A stretch of DNA of 64,000 nt. Origin: Clostridia bacterium. GTDB lineage: Bacteria; Bacillota; Clostridia; Oscillospirales; Acutalibacteraceae. Positions 27,720-37,855 of the stretch are shown piece by piece. Location of the stretch: positions 184,398 to 248,397 of the forward strand of contig JAFXCQ010000032.1 in assembly GCA_017521425.1 (NCBI GenBank), given 5' to 3'. Position 1 is the stretch's first letter; each line of letters begins with the position of its first letter. Made by a program: the position numbers and the translations under genes. Below the pieces are notes generated by a model that saw only the letters and a list, made by a program, of their open reading frames with translations, did not search any database and had not been told where the DNA came from.

Positions 27720-28856
27720 TTGAATATTTTGGAAACACAAAAATATTACAGAACTTATGCGTCAGTAGATTTATCTGCTATTGAAAATAATATAAACGAG
27801 TTAAAGAAAAAACTTAAAAAAGGTGTGCTTACTCTCGCTACCGTAAAAGCAGATGCTTACGGTCATGGGGCAGTAGGTGTGGCAGTCCATATTCAAAATA
27901 TGGTAGATTACTTTGGTATAGCAGAGCTTGGTGAAGCGGTAGAGTTAAGAGAAGCAGGTGTCGAAAAACCTATTTTAGTTCTTTCTTATACTTCACCTTA
28001 TCAATACGAAACGCTTATTGAAAATGAACTCACACAAACAATTTTTAACTATGATGATGCGGTTGCACTTTCATCTGCCGCAGTTAAACTCAACAAAATT
28101 GCAAGAGTTCATATTGCGATTGATACAGGTATGTCACGAATCGGTTTCTTCTGTAATGATGAAAGTGTAGAAATCGTTAAAAGAATAAACGATTTACCAA
28201 ATATTTATATTGAGGGTATTTTCAGTCACTATGCGTGTGCCGATTGTCCTGATAAATCAACAACTGAAAAACAGACAAAGCTTTTTAAAGAATTTAACGA
28301 GAAGCTTTTAAACAGGGGTATGAAGATTCCTATAAAGCATATTTGCAACAGCGCAGGTTCATTAACACTTGAAGAGCAATTTGATATGGTGCGTTTAGGT
28401 CTTGTTATGTATGGTCTTTACCCTGACGATTGTGTAAAAGATGGTACAGTGAATTTAAAGCCTGCTATGAAAATTGTAAGTCATGTTATCCACGTAAAAG
28501 AAGTGCCTGAAGGCAGTGGTGTCAGTTATGGTCACACATTCTTTTCAGAAAGACCAACTAAAATTGCTACTGTCTGTATAGGTTATGCCGATGGTTATTC
28601 AAGACTTTTCTCTAACAAGGGCAGAGTGCTTATAAATGGTGAATTTGCAAATGTAATCGGTAGAGTTTGTATGGACCAGTTAATGGTGGATGTAACAGAC
28701 TTAAAAAATGTAAATGTCGGTGATGAAGTGGTAATTTTAGGCTGTGATGGCGAAAACGAAATTACTGCCGAAGAATTAGCAGAAATGACAGGAACAATAA
28801 ATTACGAGATTATTTGTCAGTTCCAGAAAAGAGTGACAATAGTACAACATAAATAA
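27720..28856 (+). CDS. alr: Alanine racemase
   Basis: This PLP enzyme interconverts L- and D-alanine for peptidoglycan. The PLP lysine lies in ATVKADAYGHGAVGV, and the catalytic tyrosine in the C-terminal domain (GYADGYSRLFSN). IDTGMSRIGF and GRVCMDQLMVDVTD are family hallmarks. The length (378 aa) is normal. The likely start is TTG at 27720 with AGAGAG upstream; a second TTG three codons later is possible. The two ABC exporter genes follow within 20 bp. Confidence 0.95.
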   Translation: MNILETQKYYRTYASVDLSAIENNINELKKKLKKGVLTLATVKADAYGHGAVGVAVHIQNMVDYFGIAELGEAVELREAGVEKPILVLSYTSPYQYETLIENELTQTIFNYDDAVALSSAAVKLNKIARVHIAIDTGMSRIGFFCNDESVEIVKRINDLPNIYIEGIFSHYACADCPDKSTTEKQTKLFKEFNEKLLNRGMKIPIKHICNSAGSLTLEEQFDMVRLGLVMYGLYPDDCVKDGTVNLKPAMKIVSHVIHVKEVPEGSGVSYGHTFFSERPTKIATVCIGYADGYSRLFSNKGRVLINGEFANVIGRVCMDQLMVDVTDLKNVNVGDEVVILGCDGENEITAEELAEMTGTINYEIICQFQKRVTIVQHK

Positions 28857-28875
28857 TTTAAAAAGGAAATATATT

Positions 28876-29697
28876 ATGAGTTATTTTGGACTTTTAAAAG
28901 AAAATTTAAAAGAACATAAAGACAATTATGTTCAGGTTTTAAGGCTTTCTATTGCCGATTTAAAAAAGACTTACCACGGTGCTGCGCTCGGTTGGTTCTG
29001 GGCAATAGTAAAACCTGTTGTTTCAATATTTGTTTACTGGTTTGCTATTGAAATAGGCTTAAGAAAAGGCGGGGATGTAGAAGGTGTTCCGTTTGTTCTT
29101 TGGCTTATTGCAGGTATGGTTCCTTGGTTTTATATGAATGAACTTATTGTCGGCGGTACAGAGTGCATAAGAAAATATAGCTATCTTGTTACAAAAATGA
29201 AGTACCCTGTAATGACAATACCTACACACACCAATATTTCAAAATTTTTAGTAAATGCAATTTTAGTTGCAGTTGTTATAGTGATTTTCTGGATTTGTGG
29301 TTACCCACCAACAATTTATCTTTTACAGTTGCCTATTTATATGTTAATGATGTTCTTGTTCTTTAACGCGTGGGGACTTTTTGCCGGTATGATTTCTGCA
29401 ATTGGCAAAGACTTTTCAAATCTTGTAAAATCTTTTGTTACAGCAGTTTTCTGGCTTTCAGGTGTTTTATGGGATGTTGATAAATTAGTAGAAACAAACC
29501 TTTTCTTTAAAATTTTCTTTATGATAAATCCGGTTACATATTTTAGCTATGGTTTCAGAAATTGTTTTGTTTATCATAAATGGTTTTTTGAAGAACCTGA
29601 AAAATTATGTTGTTTCTTAGGGCTTTATGTAGTTTTAGCCTTCCTTTCACTTTGGGCATACAAAAAGTTAAGAAAAGAAATTCCTGATGTATTATAA
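28876..29697 (+). CDS. ABC-2 type polysaccharide/teichoic acid export permease (TagG/Wzm-like)
   Basis: About six transmembrane segments with the ABC2_membrane pattern are present (LSIADLKKTYHGAALGWFWAIVKPVVSI, GLFAGMISAIGKDFSNLVKS, INPVTYFSYGFRN). The family exports undecaprenyl-linked polymers such as teichoic acids or O-antigen-like glycans. It is paired with the ATPase gene 9 bp downstream. The polymer cannot be named because no biosynthesis cluster is adjacent. Confidence 0.88.
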   Translation: MSYFGLLKENLKEHKDNYVQVLRLSIADLKKTYHGAALGWFWAIVKPVVSIFVYWFAIEIGLRKGGDVEGVPFVLWLIAGMVPWFYMNELIVGGTECIRKYSYLVTKMKYPVMTIPTHTNISKFLVNAILVAVVIVIFWICGYPPTIYLLQLPIYMLMMFLFFNAWGLFAGMISAIGKDFSNLVKSFVTAVFWLSGVLWDVDKLVETNLFFKIFFMINPVTYFSYGFRNCFVYHKWFFEEPEKLCCFLGLYVVLAFLSLWAYKKLRKEIPDVL

Positions 29698-29706
29698 GAG
29701 GTTGAT

Positions 29707-30450
29707 ATGAAAGACGAAGTAGTAATTAGCTTTGATAAGGTATCAAAGGTTTATAAATTATACTCAAGCAATAAAGCAAGACTTTTGGGTATATTTATAA
29801 AAAAAGTTCCGTACAAAAAGAAAAAAGCGGTTAATGATGTAAGTTTTTCGATAAAACGTGGCGAATCTGTTGCGTTGTTTGGTAAAAATGGCGCGGGTAA
29901 ATCCACTATTCTTAAAATGATTACAGGCGTTACGTTCCCGACTTCTGGCGATATTAAAGTAGAGGGTAGGGTAAGTGCATTGTTAGAGCTTACGAGTGGC
30001 TTTGACCAGGAATTTTCAGGTAGAGAAAATATTTATTTGAAAGGTCACATTTTAGGCCTTAAAGATAGTGAAATTAAAGCACTCGAAAGCACAATTATTG
30101 AATTTTCAGAACTTGAAGATTACATAGACCAGCCTGTAAGAACTTACTCAAGTGGTATGAAATCACGTTTAGGCTTTGCAATAAATGTTAATATCAAACC
30201 CGAAATTCTTATTGTTGACGAAGCATTAAGTGTTGGTGATGCTGCATTTAAAAATAAGTGTAAAGAAAAAGTCAACGAAATCATTAAAAATGACAATGTA
30301 ACACTTCTTTTTGTTACTCACCAGACTGCAGTTGCAGAAGAATTCTGCAAACGAGGTATTGTAATGAAAGACGGTAAATTAGTTTTTGACGGTGAAGTAG
30401 CAGACGCGTCTAAAAAATATGACGAGCTTTATAAGAAGAAAAAGAAGTAG
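29707..30450 (+). CDS. ABC exporter ATPase (TagH/Wzt-like)
   Basis: Walker A is GKNGAGKSTIL, the signature is YSSGMKSRLGFA, Walker B ILIVDEALSVGDAAF, and the switch is FVTHQ. The sequence SALLELTSGFDQEFSGRENIYLKG is typical for polysaccharide-export ATPases. It is the short form, 247 aa, with no C-terminal carbohydrate-binding domain. It forms the transporter with the preceding permease. Confidence 0.93.
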   Translation: MKDEVVISFDKVSKVYKLYSSNKARLLGIFIKKVPYKKKKAVNDVSFSIKRGESVALFGKNGAGKSTILKMITGVTFPTSGDIKVEGRVSALLELTSGFDQEFSGRENIYLKGHILGLKDSEIKALESTIIEFSELEDYIDQPVRTYSSGMKSRLGFAINVNIKPEILIVDEALSVGDAAFKNKCKEKVNEIIKNDNVTLLFVTHQTAVAEEFCKRGIVMKDGKLVFDGEVADASKKYDELYKKKKK

Positions 30451-30909
30451 AGTTTCGCTATGCGAAAATGCAGAATGCAGAATTTTATAATTGAAAATTG
30501 AAAGTTGAAAATTGAAAATTTCGGAACTGCGTTGCACTATAAATAAAATAAAAAATTAACTTCCACTATGGTAGGGGCAGACCTGTGGTCGCCCGCCACA
30601 ATAAAGTTGAATACAACAGCAAACTTCAAATGATAGAACTTGTTGTTTTTAGCAAAACTATACCTCCTTTGAAAAGGTGGACCAAGCTCTGCTTGGTGGA
30701 GAATTGATTATTCTGAAGTTCCAAATAAACCTTTCAAAAAAAGCGATAAATTAAAAGTTCTATCATTTAGTTTGCAAAAAACATTAAATGATAGAACTTT
30801 GTTTTTTCTTCTAATTCCTAATTCCTATTTCCTATTTCCTGTTCCTTAATTCCTGATACTTGAATTACTCAACTACATTTGCTATACTAAAAAACAAGGA
30901 GCTGATTTT
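30451..30909. repeat. Intergenic region filled with dispersed repeats
   Basis: No gene is visible in this 460-bp stretch. From left to right it holds TTGAAA/TTGAAAATT micro-repeats followed by CGGAACTGCGTTGC (30485-30540), a G-rich module around 30567-30600 (GGGGCAGACCTGTGGTCGCC), a 'TACCTCCTTTGAAAAGG' module (30660-30717), and a strong hairpin with a 16-bp perfect stem (30754-30769 with 30785-30800) followed by a T-run that can terminate transcription. TTCCTATTTCC repeats follow. A weak promoter for the next gene may lie near 30870-30895 (TTGCTATACTA). Confidence 0.75.
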
Positions 30910-31821
30910 ATGAAAAAGATTATTTTAATTATAACAAGCATTGTTTTGTCACTCGCTTTAGTTGTGGTAATTGCTTTAGCCGGCAACACATTTTTCTATT
31001 ATCCCCACTACAAAGAAAACAAAAAAGCAGTGGATATTAAAATTGAAGAAACAAACCAAATAAAAATGATGAGCTACAATCTTCGTTGTATCAGTCCTAC
31101 TGATTTCGGTAAAAAAGCTTGGTTTTACAGAGCGGATTTAGTAGTTAAAGATATTGAAGAGCAAAAACCTGGGATTATCGGCTTTCAGGAAGCAACAAAA
31201 TGGCATTATTCATATCTTGTAGATTGTTTAAAAGGTTACGACTCAATTATCACTTATCGTGATGAAGCCTTTAACTCTGAGGGTTGTCCGATTTTTTACA
31301 ATACAGAACTTTATACTTTAGTAGATAAAGGTTCATTCTGGCTTTCAGAAACTCCTGATGTTATGAGCAAATCGTGGGGAGCACAATTTAACCGTGTTTG
31401 TGGTTATGTAATATTAACCGACAAAGCAACAAATAAAAATTTTGTTGTGTTCAATACACATTTAAGCCACGTAAGCGACGAGGCAAGAATTAACGGTATA
31501 AAAGTAGTACTCGATAAAATCAAAGAATTTGGCGGTTATCCTGCTGTAATTATGGGCGACTTTAATGCACTTGAGGGCTCTGAAACCTACAACAGTGTTA
31601 CAGAAAATTTCCTTGACGCACAAAAGGTTGCTACTATTACAAGTGATTCACACACCTATCAGAACTGGGGTAATAAAGAAAGTTTTAAACGAATTGACTA
31701 CTTTATGGTTTCAAAAACGGGCTTTAAAATAAATAAATATAATGTACTTTCAGGTGAGCGAAATGGTGTTTACACAAGTGACCATTGTCCTATTATTTTA
31801 GAGGTTGAGTTAGAAAAGTAA
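30910..31821 (+). CDS. Membrane-anchored endonuclease/exonuclease/phosphatase-family hydrolase
   Basis: A signal anchor covers about residues 4-27. The EEP fold follows with MSYNLRC (Asn metal site), GFQEATKWH (Glu metal site), NTHLSHVSDEARINGI, IMGDFNA (Asp-Asn) and SDHCPIILEVE (catalytic Asp-His). The family includes DNases, sphingomyelinase-like and inositol phosphatases; the extracytoplasmic location suggests a phosphodiesterase or nuclease of the cell surface. A terminator follows. Confidence 0.85.
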   Translation: MKKIILIITSIVLSLALVVVIALAGNTFFYYPHYKENKKAVDIKIEETNQIKMMSYNLRCISPTDFGKKAWFYRADLVVKDIEEQKPGIIGFQEATKWHYSYLVDCLKGYDSIITYRDEAFNSEGCPIFYNTELYTLVDKGSFWLSETPDVMSKSWGAQFNRVCGYVILTDKATNKNFVVFNTHLSHVSDEARINGIKVVLDKIKEFGGYPAVIMGDFNALEGSETYNSVTENFLDAQKVATITSDSHTYQNWGNKESFKRIDYFMVSKTGFKINKYNVLSGERNGVYTSDHCPIILEVELEK

Positions 31822-31884
31822 ATGCACAAAATACTTTAGCAAGGTACGGTAGCTACAGTAGTTATATAAATAGTTTGTAATCTG

Positions 31885-31918
31885 AAAAACGCAACCACTC
31901 GATTGCGTTTTTTCTTTT
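31885..31918 (+). terminator. Intrinsic terminator
   Basis: A stem AAAAACGCAA / TTGCGTTTTT with an 8-nt loop is followed by a T-rich tail. Confidence 0.85.
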
Positions 31919-31927
31919 GCTTTCCCA

Positions 31928-31955
31928 TTGACAAATATAATAACTGTTGTATAAT
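31928..31955 (+). promoter_or_regulatory. Sigma-A promoter for the MFS-hydrolase pair
   Basis: TTGACA and TATAAT are 16 bp apart, 33 bp before the GTG at 31989. Confidence 0.75.
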
Positions 31956-31988
31956 CATACACCAGAATATTTTCTTGAGGTGTTTATA

Positions 31989-33167
31989 GTGGCAACAATA
32001 CTTATTGTTATAATATACATTGCATTTATAGGTCTTGGTGTTCCTGATTCTCTTATCGGCTCTGCCTGGCCTGCAATTCATTTGGAATTGGGTATCCCCG
32101 TTGAAATGGTGAGTATTCTCACATTTTTAATTTCTGGTTGTACTGTGTTATCAAGTATGTTCAGCACAAGAATTCTCAATAAATTGGGTACAGCTAAGGT
32201 TACTGCTTTAAGTACAGCTATGACGGCACTTTCTTTGTTCGGTTTCTCTATAGCTCCATCCTTCTTTTTTTTGGTACCTTTAGCGATTGTCCTCGGATTT
32301 GGTGCTGGTGCAATTGATTCCGGACTCAACAATTATGTTGCACTTCACTTTAAAGCAAGTCATATGAATTTTTTACATTGCTTTTATGGTGTGGGTGTAT
32401 CGCTCAGTCCTTATCTTATGTCACAAGCGTTAAAATTAGTAGACTGGCGTGCTGGCTATCGCTATGCTTTTTATGTTCAGTTTGCTATTGCTTTGTTACT
32501 TATTATTTCAATTCCTTTATGGAAAAAGACTTCTTCAGAAGAAAGTGAGAAAGAAAACGAAAGAACGCTTTCAATTTCTGAAATGATTAAAAAATCAGAA
32601 GTGAGACTCGTGTGGGTAATTATGCTTACGACAAATGCTATTGAGTACGCTTGTGGAGTCTGGGGAAGCACATATTTAGTAGAAGAAAAAGGCTTCAGCA
32701 TAGAAAAGGGTGCACTTGCGCTTACTGTATATTATATCGGAATGTCTATAGGTCGTTTTCTCTCTGGTTTACTTGCAAATAAAATAAAAACATGGAAACG
32801 CATTTTTATAGGTACTCTTATACTTGCACCGGCAATTGTTATTATGCTTCTTCCGATAAATAGTGTTTTTGCAGTTGTGGGGTTATTCCTTATAGGTCTT
32901 GGTAACGGTTCTATTTACCCTAATATGATACACTTAACACCACACAATTTTGGCAAAGAAGTGTCACAATCAATTATGGGCTCACAAATTGCCTTTGCTT
33001 ACATAGGTGTTATGTTAGCACCACCTATGGTAAGTCTTATAAGCGGTGTGTTCGGAATAGAGGTTTACCCAGTTTTACTTGCACTACTTTATGTTATAAT
33101 GGTTATAACTCTTAAATGCTTTATAAATCGTTTGAAAAAACAAGGCAGATACCAAAGGGATGTTTAA
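31989..33167 (+). CDS. MFS transporter, sugar-type
   Basis: About 12 transmembrane segments are present in two halves (392 aa). N-terminal motifs (FIGLGVPDSLIGSAWPAIHLEL) and GAGAIDSGLNNYVALHF resemble the FucP/FLVCR-like branch of the MFS. The GTG at 31989 is chosen because TGAGGTG lies just upstream and because the longer frame begins inside the promoter. It is followed after 2 bp by a glycoside hydrolase, so it probably imports the sugar or oligosaccharide released or processed by that enzyme. Confidence 0.8.
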   Translation: MATILIVIIYIAFIGLGVPDSLIGSAWPAIHLELGIPVEMVSILTFLISGCTVLSSMFSTRILNKLGTAKVTALSTAMTALSLFGFSIAPSFFFLVPLAIVLGFGAGAIDSGLNNYVALHFKASHMNFLHCFYGVGVSLSPYLMSQALKLVDWRAGYRYAFYVQFAIALLLIISIPLWKKTSSEESEKENERTLSISEMIKKSEVRLVWVIMLTTNAIEYACGVWGSTYLVEEKGFSIEKGALALTVYYIGMSIGRFLSGLLANKIKTWKRIFIGTLILAPAIVIMLLPINSVFAVVGLFLIGLGNGSIYPNMIHLTPHNFGKEVSQSIMGSQIAFAYIGVMLAPPMVSLISGVFGIEVYPVLLALLYVIMVITLKCFINRLKKQGRYQRDV

Positions 33168-33169
33168 AA

Positions 33170-35452
33170 ATGAAGAATAGTGATAAATTTCAGGTGAATA
33201 ATTTTTTCTCTCCTGATGTTTCCCATGCGCCTGTATATGTATGGGTGTGGAATGACGTATGCACTAAAGAAATAATAGATGCTCAAATTGAAGAAATGCA
33301 AAACCTTGGTATAAGAGCATTTTATATTCTACCTGAACCAAAAGATTTCCGTCCGGACAGTATGCCTACAAATCTTACCCCGGACTATCTCACAGAAGAG
33401 TTTTTTGATCTTTGTGCTTATGCAATTAAAAAGGGAAAAGCACATAATATGAATTGCTGGATTTATGATGAGGGTGGTTGGCCGTCTGGTAGTGCTTGCG
33501 GTAAAGTTACTGCAGTTCATCCTGAATATGCAGTGAAAAATTCCAGTTACCCTGATTTACTCAATAAAAAAGCAACGGAATATTTCATTGAACTCACTCA
33601 CGAAAAATATTTTTGGGCAATAGGTAAAGATTTCAAAAACTTTGTTAGTGCTGTGTTTACTGATGAACCCAAAGCACCCTTTGCTACCTCCAATAAAGAG
33701 CTACAGCAAAGATATGAAGAACTGTATGGTGCATCAATATTACCATATCTTCCGTTAATAAAAGGTGAAATTGCTCCGACAGAAGAAAATGTTCATATAT
33801 TGCACCGCTGGTATGATTTATGCAGTCGTGCATTCTGTGAGAATTTTCTTTTACCTTGCAAAGAATGGGCAAATGAAAAGGGGATTGCTTTTACAGGTCA
33901 CCTTGATGTTGACCACAAGGCTGATGGTTGTATGAATGGTTGCAACTTCAATCTTATGCGAGCTCTCAGGTGTTTTGATATTCCTGGTGTTGATATTATA
34001 TGGCGTCAGCTTTACCCTGAAAATAAAATAGCTGATAAGAATGATTTTAACGCATATAATGGATTTTTTCCGCGTTACGCTTCGTCTGCTGCTGCACAGA
34101 ATGGTACAAAGCTTTCATTAAGTGAAATTTTTGGTGTAGCGGGTGCGGGTATTTCTTACGATATAATGCGTTACACAGTCGGTTTTCAGGCGGTACGCGG
34201 AATAAATATTTTTAATCCGTTTAATTTCCCACTCGGAAGAAGCGGTCAGCTTTTAGCACAGGAGCTACCTGTATTCACAGAAAAACAACCCTTTTGTCAG
34301 TATCTTAGTCACTTTAATCAATATACAGAGCGATTATCTTACATAGCCTCTCTTGGTGAGCGTGTTTATGACACAGCACTTTATTATCCTGTATCTGATT
34401 TTCAGGGTGGCTTGAAAGCAGCTGAACAGGCAAAAGAGTTTGACTCTCTTGGCAGAGCACTTGAAGATATGCTGGTCGATTTCGATATTGTAGATGATGA
34501 TGTTATACAGGTTGCGGAAATCACCGATGAAGCTTATATGTGTATGGGTAATGCGAAATATAAACATATAATTATTCCAAAAGGCGCATATATTCCTGAA
34601 GCCACACAAAAAGCGTTGGAAAACTTTGAAAAACACGGTGGCAGAGTTTCACACGAGCTTTTAAATCTTACGCCGGTAGTAAAAGTTGATGGTATTGGTC
34701 TACGCGCTATGCACAAAAAAGTGGAAAACGGGGAGCTGTTAATTCTTTTCAGAGAAACTGGTGAAAATGGCGATTATCGTATTCACTTACCATCGACAAA
34801 AGGTTATTTACTTGACTTAATAAATGGTGAGTTGCAACACATAGAAACTGAAAATGGTGTTTTGAAGCTTTCTCTTGCAATAGGTGAAACAGCTGTTGTT
34901 TTACTAACAGATGAGGTTCTGAAAGCAGAAAACAAAAAACATTTCAAAGAAGAATGTAATATTACAAGTAATTTTACATTTCACAAAGAAAGAGAGCTTG
35001 TTTGTGGCGAAAACGGATTTGATAATATAAGACATTCCAAAAACTCAGTTTCTATAAAGCTTGGTGATTGGTCTCAAGTTGTTGGTAGTGATTATTCTGG
35101 TAGTGGTGTTTATGAAACTTGCTTTTCACTTTCAAAAGAAAAAATAGGAAAAGAAGGCGAACTCAATTTAGGCGAAGTTCATTTTGTGGCATCTGTGGTT
35201 TTAAATGAACATTCTTTAGGTACAGTAATAGCACCACCATACAAGTTTAGAATACCTGCCGGTGTGCTTAAAGAAAATAACACTCTTAAAATAGTCGTGA
35301 CAAATACATCTGCTAACTGGTATGTACATACAGATTATTTTAAAAAGTGGAAAACAGAAGAATTATCCGAATATTTCGCTGGGGAAATAGAATATGCAAA
35401 AGATTTTCTTTCAGGTGGGTTGTACGGACCTGTTATAATTTGTACCGAATAA
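33170..35452 (+). CDS. Large glycoside hydrolase, GH106-like (possible alpha-L-rhamnosidase)
   Basis: The 760-residue protein has a TIM-barrel start (APVYVWVWNDVCTKEIIDAQIEEMQNLGIRAFYI), then CWIYDEGGWPSGSACGKV, FVSAVFTDEP, GIAFTGHLDVDH, and a C-terminal beta-sandwich (GEVHFVASVVLNEHSLGTV). This order resembles GH106 rhamnosidases and related hydrolases that use a large barrel plus a galactose-binding domain. No signal peptide is seen, so it is probably cytoplasmic and acts on imported oligosaccharides. The link to rhamnose fits rhaA-rhaD at 13-15 kb but is an inference. The ATG at 33170 has AAAGGGA upstream. Confidence 0.6.
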   Translation: MKNSDKFQVNNFFSPDVSHAPVYVWVWNDVCTKEIIDAQIEEMQNLGIRAFYILPEPKDFRPDSMPTNLTPDYLTEEFFDLCAYAIKKGKAHNMNCWIYDEGGWPSGSACGKVTAVHPEYAVKNSSYPDLLNKKATEYFIELTHEKYFWAIGKDFKNFVSAVFTDEPKAPFATSNKELQQRYEELYGASILPYLPLIKGEIAPTEENVHILHRWYDLCSRAFCENFLLPCKEWANEKGIAFTGHLDVDHKADGCMNGCNFNLMRALRCFDIPGVDIIWRQLYPENKIADKNDFNAYNGFFPRYASSAAAQNGTKLSLSEIFGVAGAGISYDIMRYTVGFQAVRGINIFNPFNFPLGRSGQLLAQELPVFTEKQPFCQYLSHFNQYTERLSYIASLGERVYDTALYYPVSDFQGGLKAAEQAKEFDSLGRALEDMLVDFDIVDDDVIQVAEITDEAYMCMGNAKYKHIIIPKGAYIPEATQKALENFEKHGGRVSHELLNLTPVVKVDGIGLRAMHKKVENGELLILFRETGENGDYRIHLPSTKGYLLDLINGELQHIETENGVLKLSLAIGETAVVLLTDEVLKAENKKHFKEECNITSNFTFHKERELVCGENGFDNIRHSKNSVSIKLGDWSQVVGSDYSGSGVYETCFSLSKEKIGKEGELNLGEVHFVASVVLNEHSLGTVIAPPYKFRIPAGVLKENNTLKIVVTNTSANWYVHTDYFKKWKTEELSEYFAGEIEYAKDFLSGGLYGPVIICTE

Positions 35453-35465
35453 AACCAGATATAGC

Positions 35466-35506
35466 AAGGGGTTCTGTAGGTTTATTAAACCTACAGAACC
35501 CTTTTA
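35466..35506. terminator. Bidirectional terminator
   Basis: A 19-bp stem (AAGGGGTTCTGTAGGTTTA and its complement) lies between the two convergent hydrolase genes. Confidence 0.9.
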
Positions 35507-35524
35507 AAATATATAAGTAATGCT

Positions 35525-37855
35525 TCAGTTAATAAGCTCTATTGTTTCACCTTTAGAAAGCTCAACTTTCAGAAGGTCATCTTTAATAGTATAAGGCTTA
35601 TTTGCTTTAAGATTTTTTGTTTTATCATTTAATTTGATTCTTAATGTGCAGTCGTTGGTTGCAGTAACTTTAGCATTTTTTAGAATTGAATTTTCCCAAA
35701 CAATATCAAATGTGAAATTTCCTCTTGCTCTTATACCCTTAACAGAACCCTTTTTCCAGTCATCTGGTAGTGCTGGTAAAAGCTCGGTAATTCTGTTATC
35801 AGGTGAACCAAGATGGCTTTGAAGAAGCATTTCTGTAATAGCCGCAACACCACCGAAGTTACCGTCAATCTGGAATGGTGGATGAATGTCAAAAAGGTTA
35901 TTTGCAGTGCATTTTTTAAGTAAATATTTAAGGTGATTGTAAGCATTTTCACTATCTTTAAGTCTGGTATAAAAGCAGATTGTCCACGCTCTTGACCAAC
36001 CTGTTGAACCGCCACCATTTTCAATTCTTCTGGCAATAGTTCTTTTGGCCGCTTCATATATTTCAGGTGTGCTTTCGTTAATCTGGTCACCGGGGAAAAG
36101 TCCGAAAAGGTGTGAAATATGTCTGTGACCAGGGTCAGTTTCTTCATAATCCTTAATCCATTCGCGGATTGTACCGTAACGCTCACTTATTTCCATAGGT
36201 GGAAGCTTCGCTAAAACTCCTGAAAGAGTTTTTGAGAAATTCTCATCCTTGTTAAGAACCTTGCAAGCATGAATGGTACGTGTAAAGAGTGCATAAATAA
36301 TCTGAAAATCTATTGTTGCACCCTCTGTAAACATACTTTCCTGTCTTTCATCATTAGCATCAATATAATAAAATTCATTTTCAGGGGAGTTTGAAGGTGA
36401 GGTAATAAGCTGACCTTTTTCATTCTCCGTCAAATAATCTTGAACAAATTCGCAAGAGCCTTTTAAAATTGGGTGAATATCCTCTAAATACTCTTTGCTG
36501 TTAGTGTATTCATAATGCTCCCAGAGATTAAGGCAAAGCCAGGGTCCAGCCATTGGGAAAAATCCGCAGTCAACACTGTCGTGAACACCGGTTCTTCCAA
36601 AGGCATCGGTAGTGTGGTTAATAACCCAACCTCTCGCACCGAAAAGCTCTTTTGCAGTTTCGCTACCGAAAGAACTCACCATTTTCATAAAATGAATGAA
36701 AGGTGCAGTTGTATTTGAAAGGTTCGCACTTTCACTCGGCCAGTAATTCATCTGAAGATTTATATTGGTGTGGAAATCACTTCCCCAAGGTGGGTTGAAA
36801 TCGTGACACCATATACCCTGAAGATTAGCAGGAAGTTTTGCTCTTTTGCCTGAACTTTCAATCAAAAGATATCTGCCGAAATTATAGTAAAGAGCGAATA
36901 AATCAGGGTCGTATTCATCCCAGTTAAGCTCTTTGAGTCTTTTATTTGTGGGGAGCGAACTGAATTCAGTTTCTTCTAAATTTAATTCAACATTACAGAA
37001 CCATTTTTGATGAGTCGAAATGTGAGTTTCTTTAATTTTTTCGTAGTCTGTATTTTGAAGATTTTCGATTGTTTTATTTAATTTAGTATTAAAATCTAAA
37101 ACTTCATCAATATCAAATTTATTAACATCATAATTTGTTTCAAATGCAGAGTAAACAATAACGTATGTGGCATCAGTAACAGTTATTGTGCTGTGGTCGT
37201 GGGTCAATTCGCCATCTGTTTTAATGCGAAGCTTTGCCCCAAATGACATACCTTCACCACCCTCGCCATAGTAATGATGGGTGCAGTATGTAACTCTGCC
37301 GTTCATAATAATTGTATCATCATTTATGCAGGAGCTGTATGCATCCTGCTTTCTTTTTATGCTCACATTACAGGAGAATGGTTTGTTATCGCTTTCTACC
37401 TTATAAACGAATCCATCATAATCCTCACTTATAAAGCATTCACTTTTAAAGTTGATTTTGCTCTTTGTCCAAAAAATTCGAGTAATAGCCTCGCTTAATT
37501 CCAATTCCTTGTGGTAGTTTGAGTATGGGGATTTGTCGAAGAAATCTATGAAAATCTCCCCAAAACTTTCATAAGAACGTACAACAGGCGGGTCAGATAA
37601 AAATGTTTCACGGGCAAGTGCGGCTGCTTCTTTAAGCTTTTCCTCTCTTACAAGTCTACGGATTTCCTCCAGCGCTTCAGGTGAAGCGTGATATTTCTCA
37701 CGAATCTGTCTGCCACACCAGAGAGATTCTTCATTTATTTCAATTTGTTCGCAATGAGGGTTACCATATTGCATTGCACCGATTCTGCCATTGCCTAAAG
37801 GCAATGCCCACATCCAATCATTTATAAATTCATCATACCAGAGTTTTGTTGACAT
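35525..37855 (-). CDS. GH95 family glycosidase (alpha-L-fucosidase type)
   Basis: The 776-residue protein shows the GH95 pattern throughout: ALPLGNGRIGAMQYGN, EINEESLWCG, LQGIWCHDFNPPWGSDFHTNINLQ split by conserved Asn residues, SPSNSPENEF and the C-terminal block GHRHISHLFGLFPGDQI. GH95 enzymes hydrolyse alpha-1,2-linked L-fucose, and some act on L-galactose. No signal peptide is visible, so it is probably cytoplasmic. It is convergent with the GH106-like gene. Confidence 0.92.
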   Translation of the reverse strand: MSTKLWYDEFINDWMWALPLGNGRIGAMQYGNPHCEQIEINEESLWCGRQIREKYHASPEALEEIRRLVREEKLKEAAALARETFLSDPPVVRSYESFGEIFIDFFDKSPYSNYHKELELSEAITRIFWTKSKINFKSECFISEDYDGFVYKVESDNKPFSCNVSIKRKQDAYSSCINDDTIIMNGRVTYCTHHYYGEGGEGMSFGAKLRIKTDGELTHDHSTITVTDATYVIVYSAFETNYDVNKFDIDEVLDFNTKLNKTIENLQNTDYEKIKETHISTHQKWFCNVELNLEETEFSSLPTNKRLKELNWDEYDPDLFALYYNFGRYLLIESSGKRAKLPANLQGIWCHDFNPPWGSDFHTNINLQMNYWPSESANLSNTTAPFIHFMKMVSSFGSETAKELFGARGWVINHTTDAFGRTGVHDSVDCGFFPMAGPWLCLNLWEHYEYTNSKEYLEDIHPILKGSCEFVQDYLTENEKGQLITSPSNSPENEFYYIDANDERQESMFTEGATIDFQIIYALFTRTIHACKVLNKDENFSKTLSGVLAKLPPMEISERYGTIREWIKDYEETDPGHRHISHLFGLFPGDQINESTPEIYEAAKRTIARRIENGGGSTGWSRAWTICFYTRLKDSENAYNHLKYLLKKCTANNLFDIHPPFQIDGNFGGVAAITEMLLQSHLGSPDNRITELLPALPDDWKKGSVKGIRARGNFTFDIVWENSILKNAKVTATNDCTLRIKLNDKTKNLKANKPYTIKDDLLKVELSKGETIELIN

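Noticed and set aside
35731..36186. 151-codon frame within the GH95 gene
   Set aside because: It is a same-strand shadow of a strongly conserved gene.
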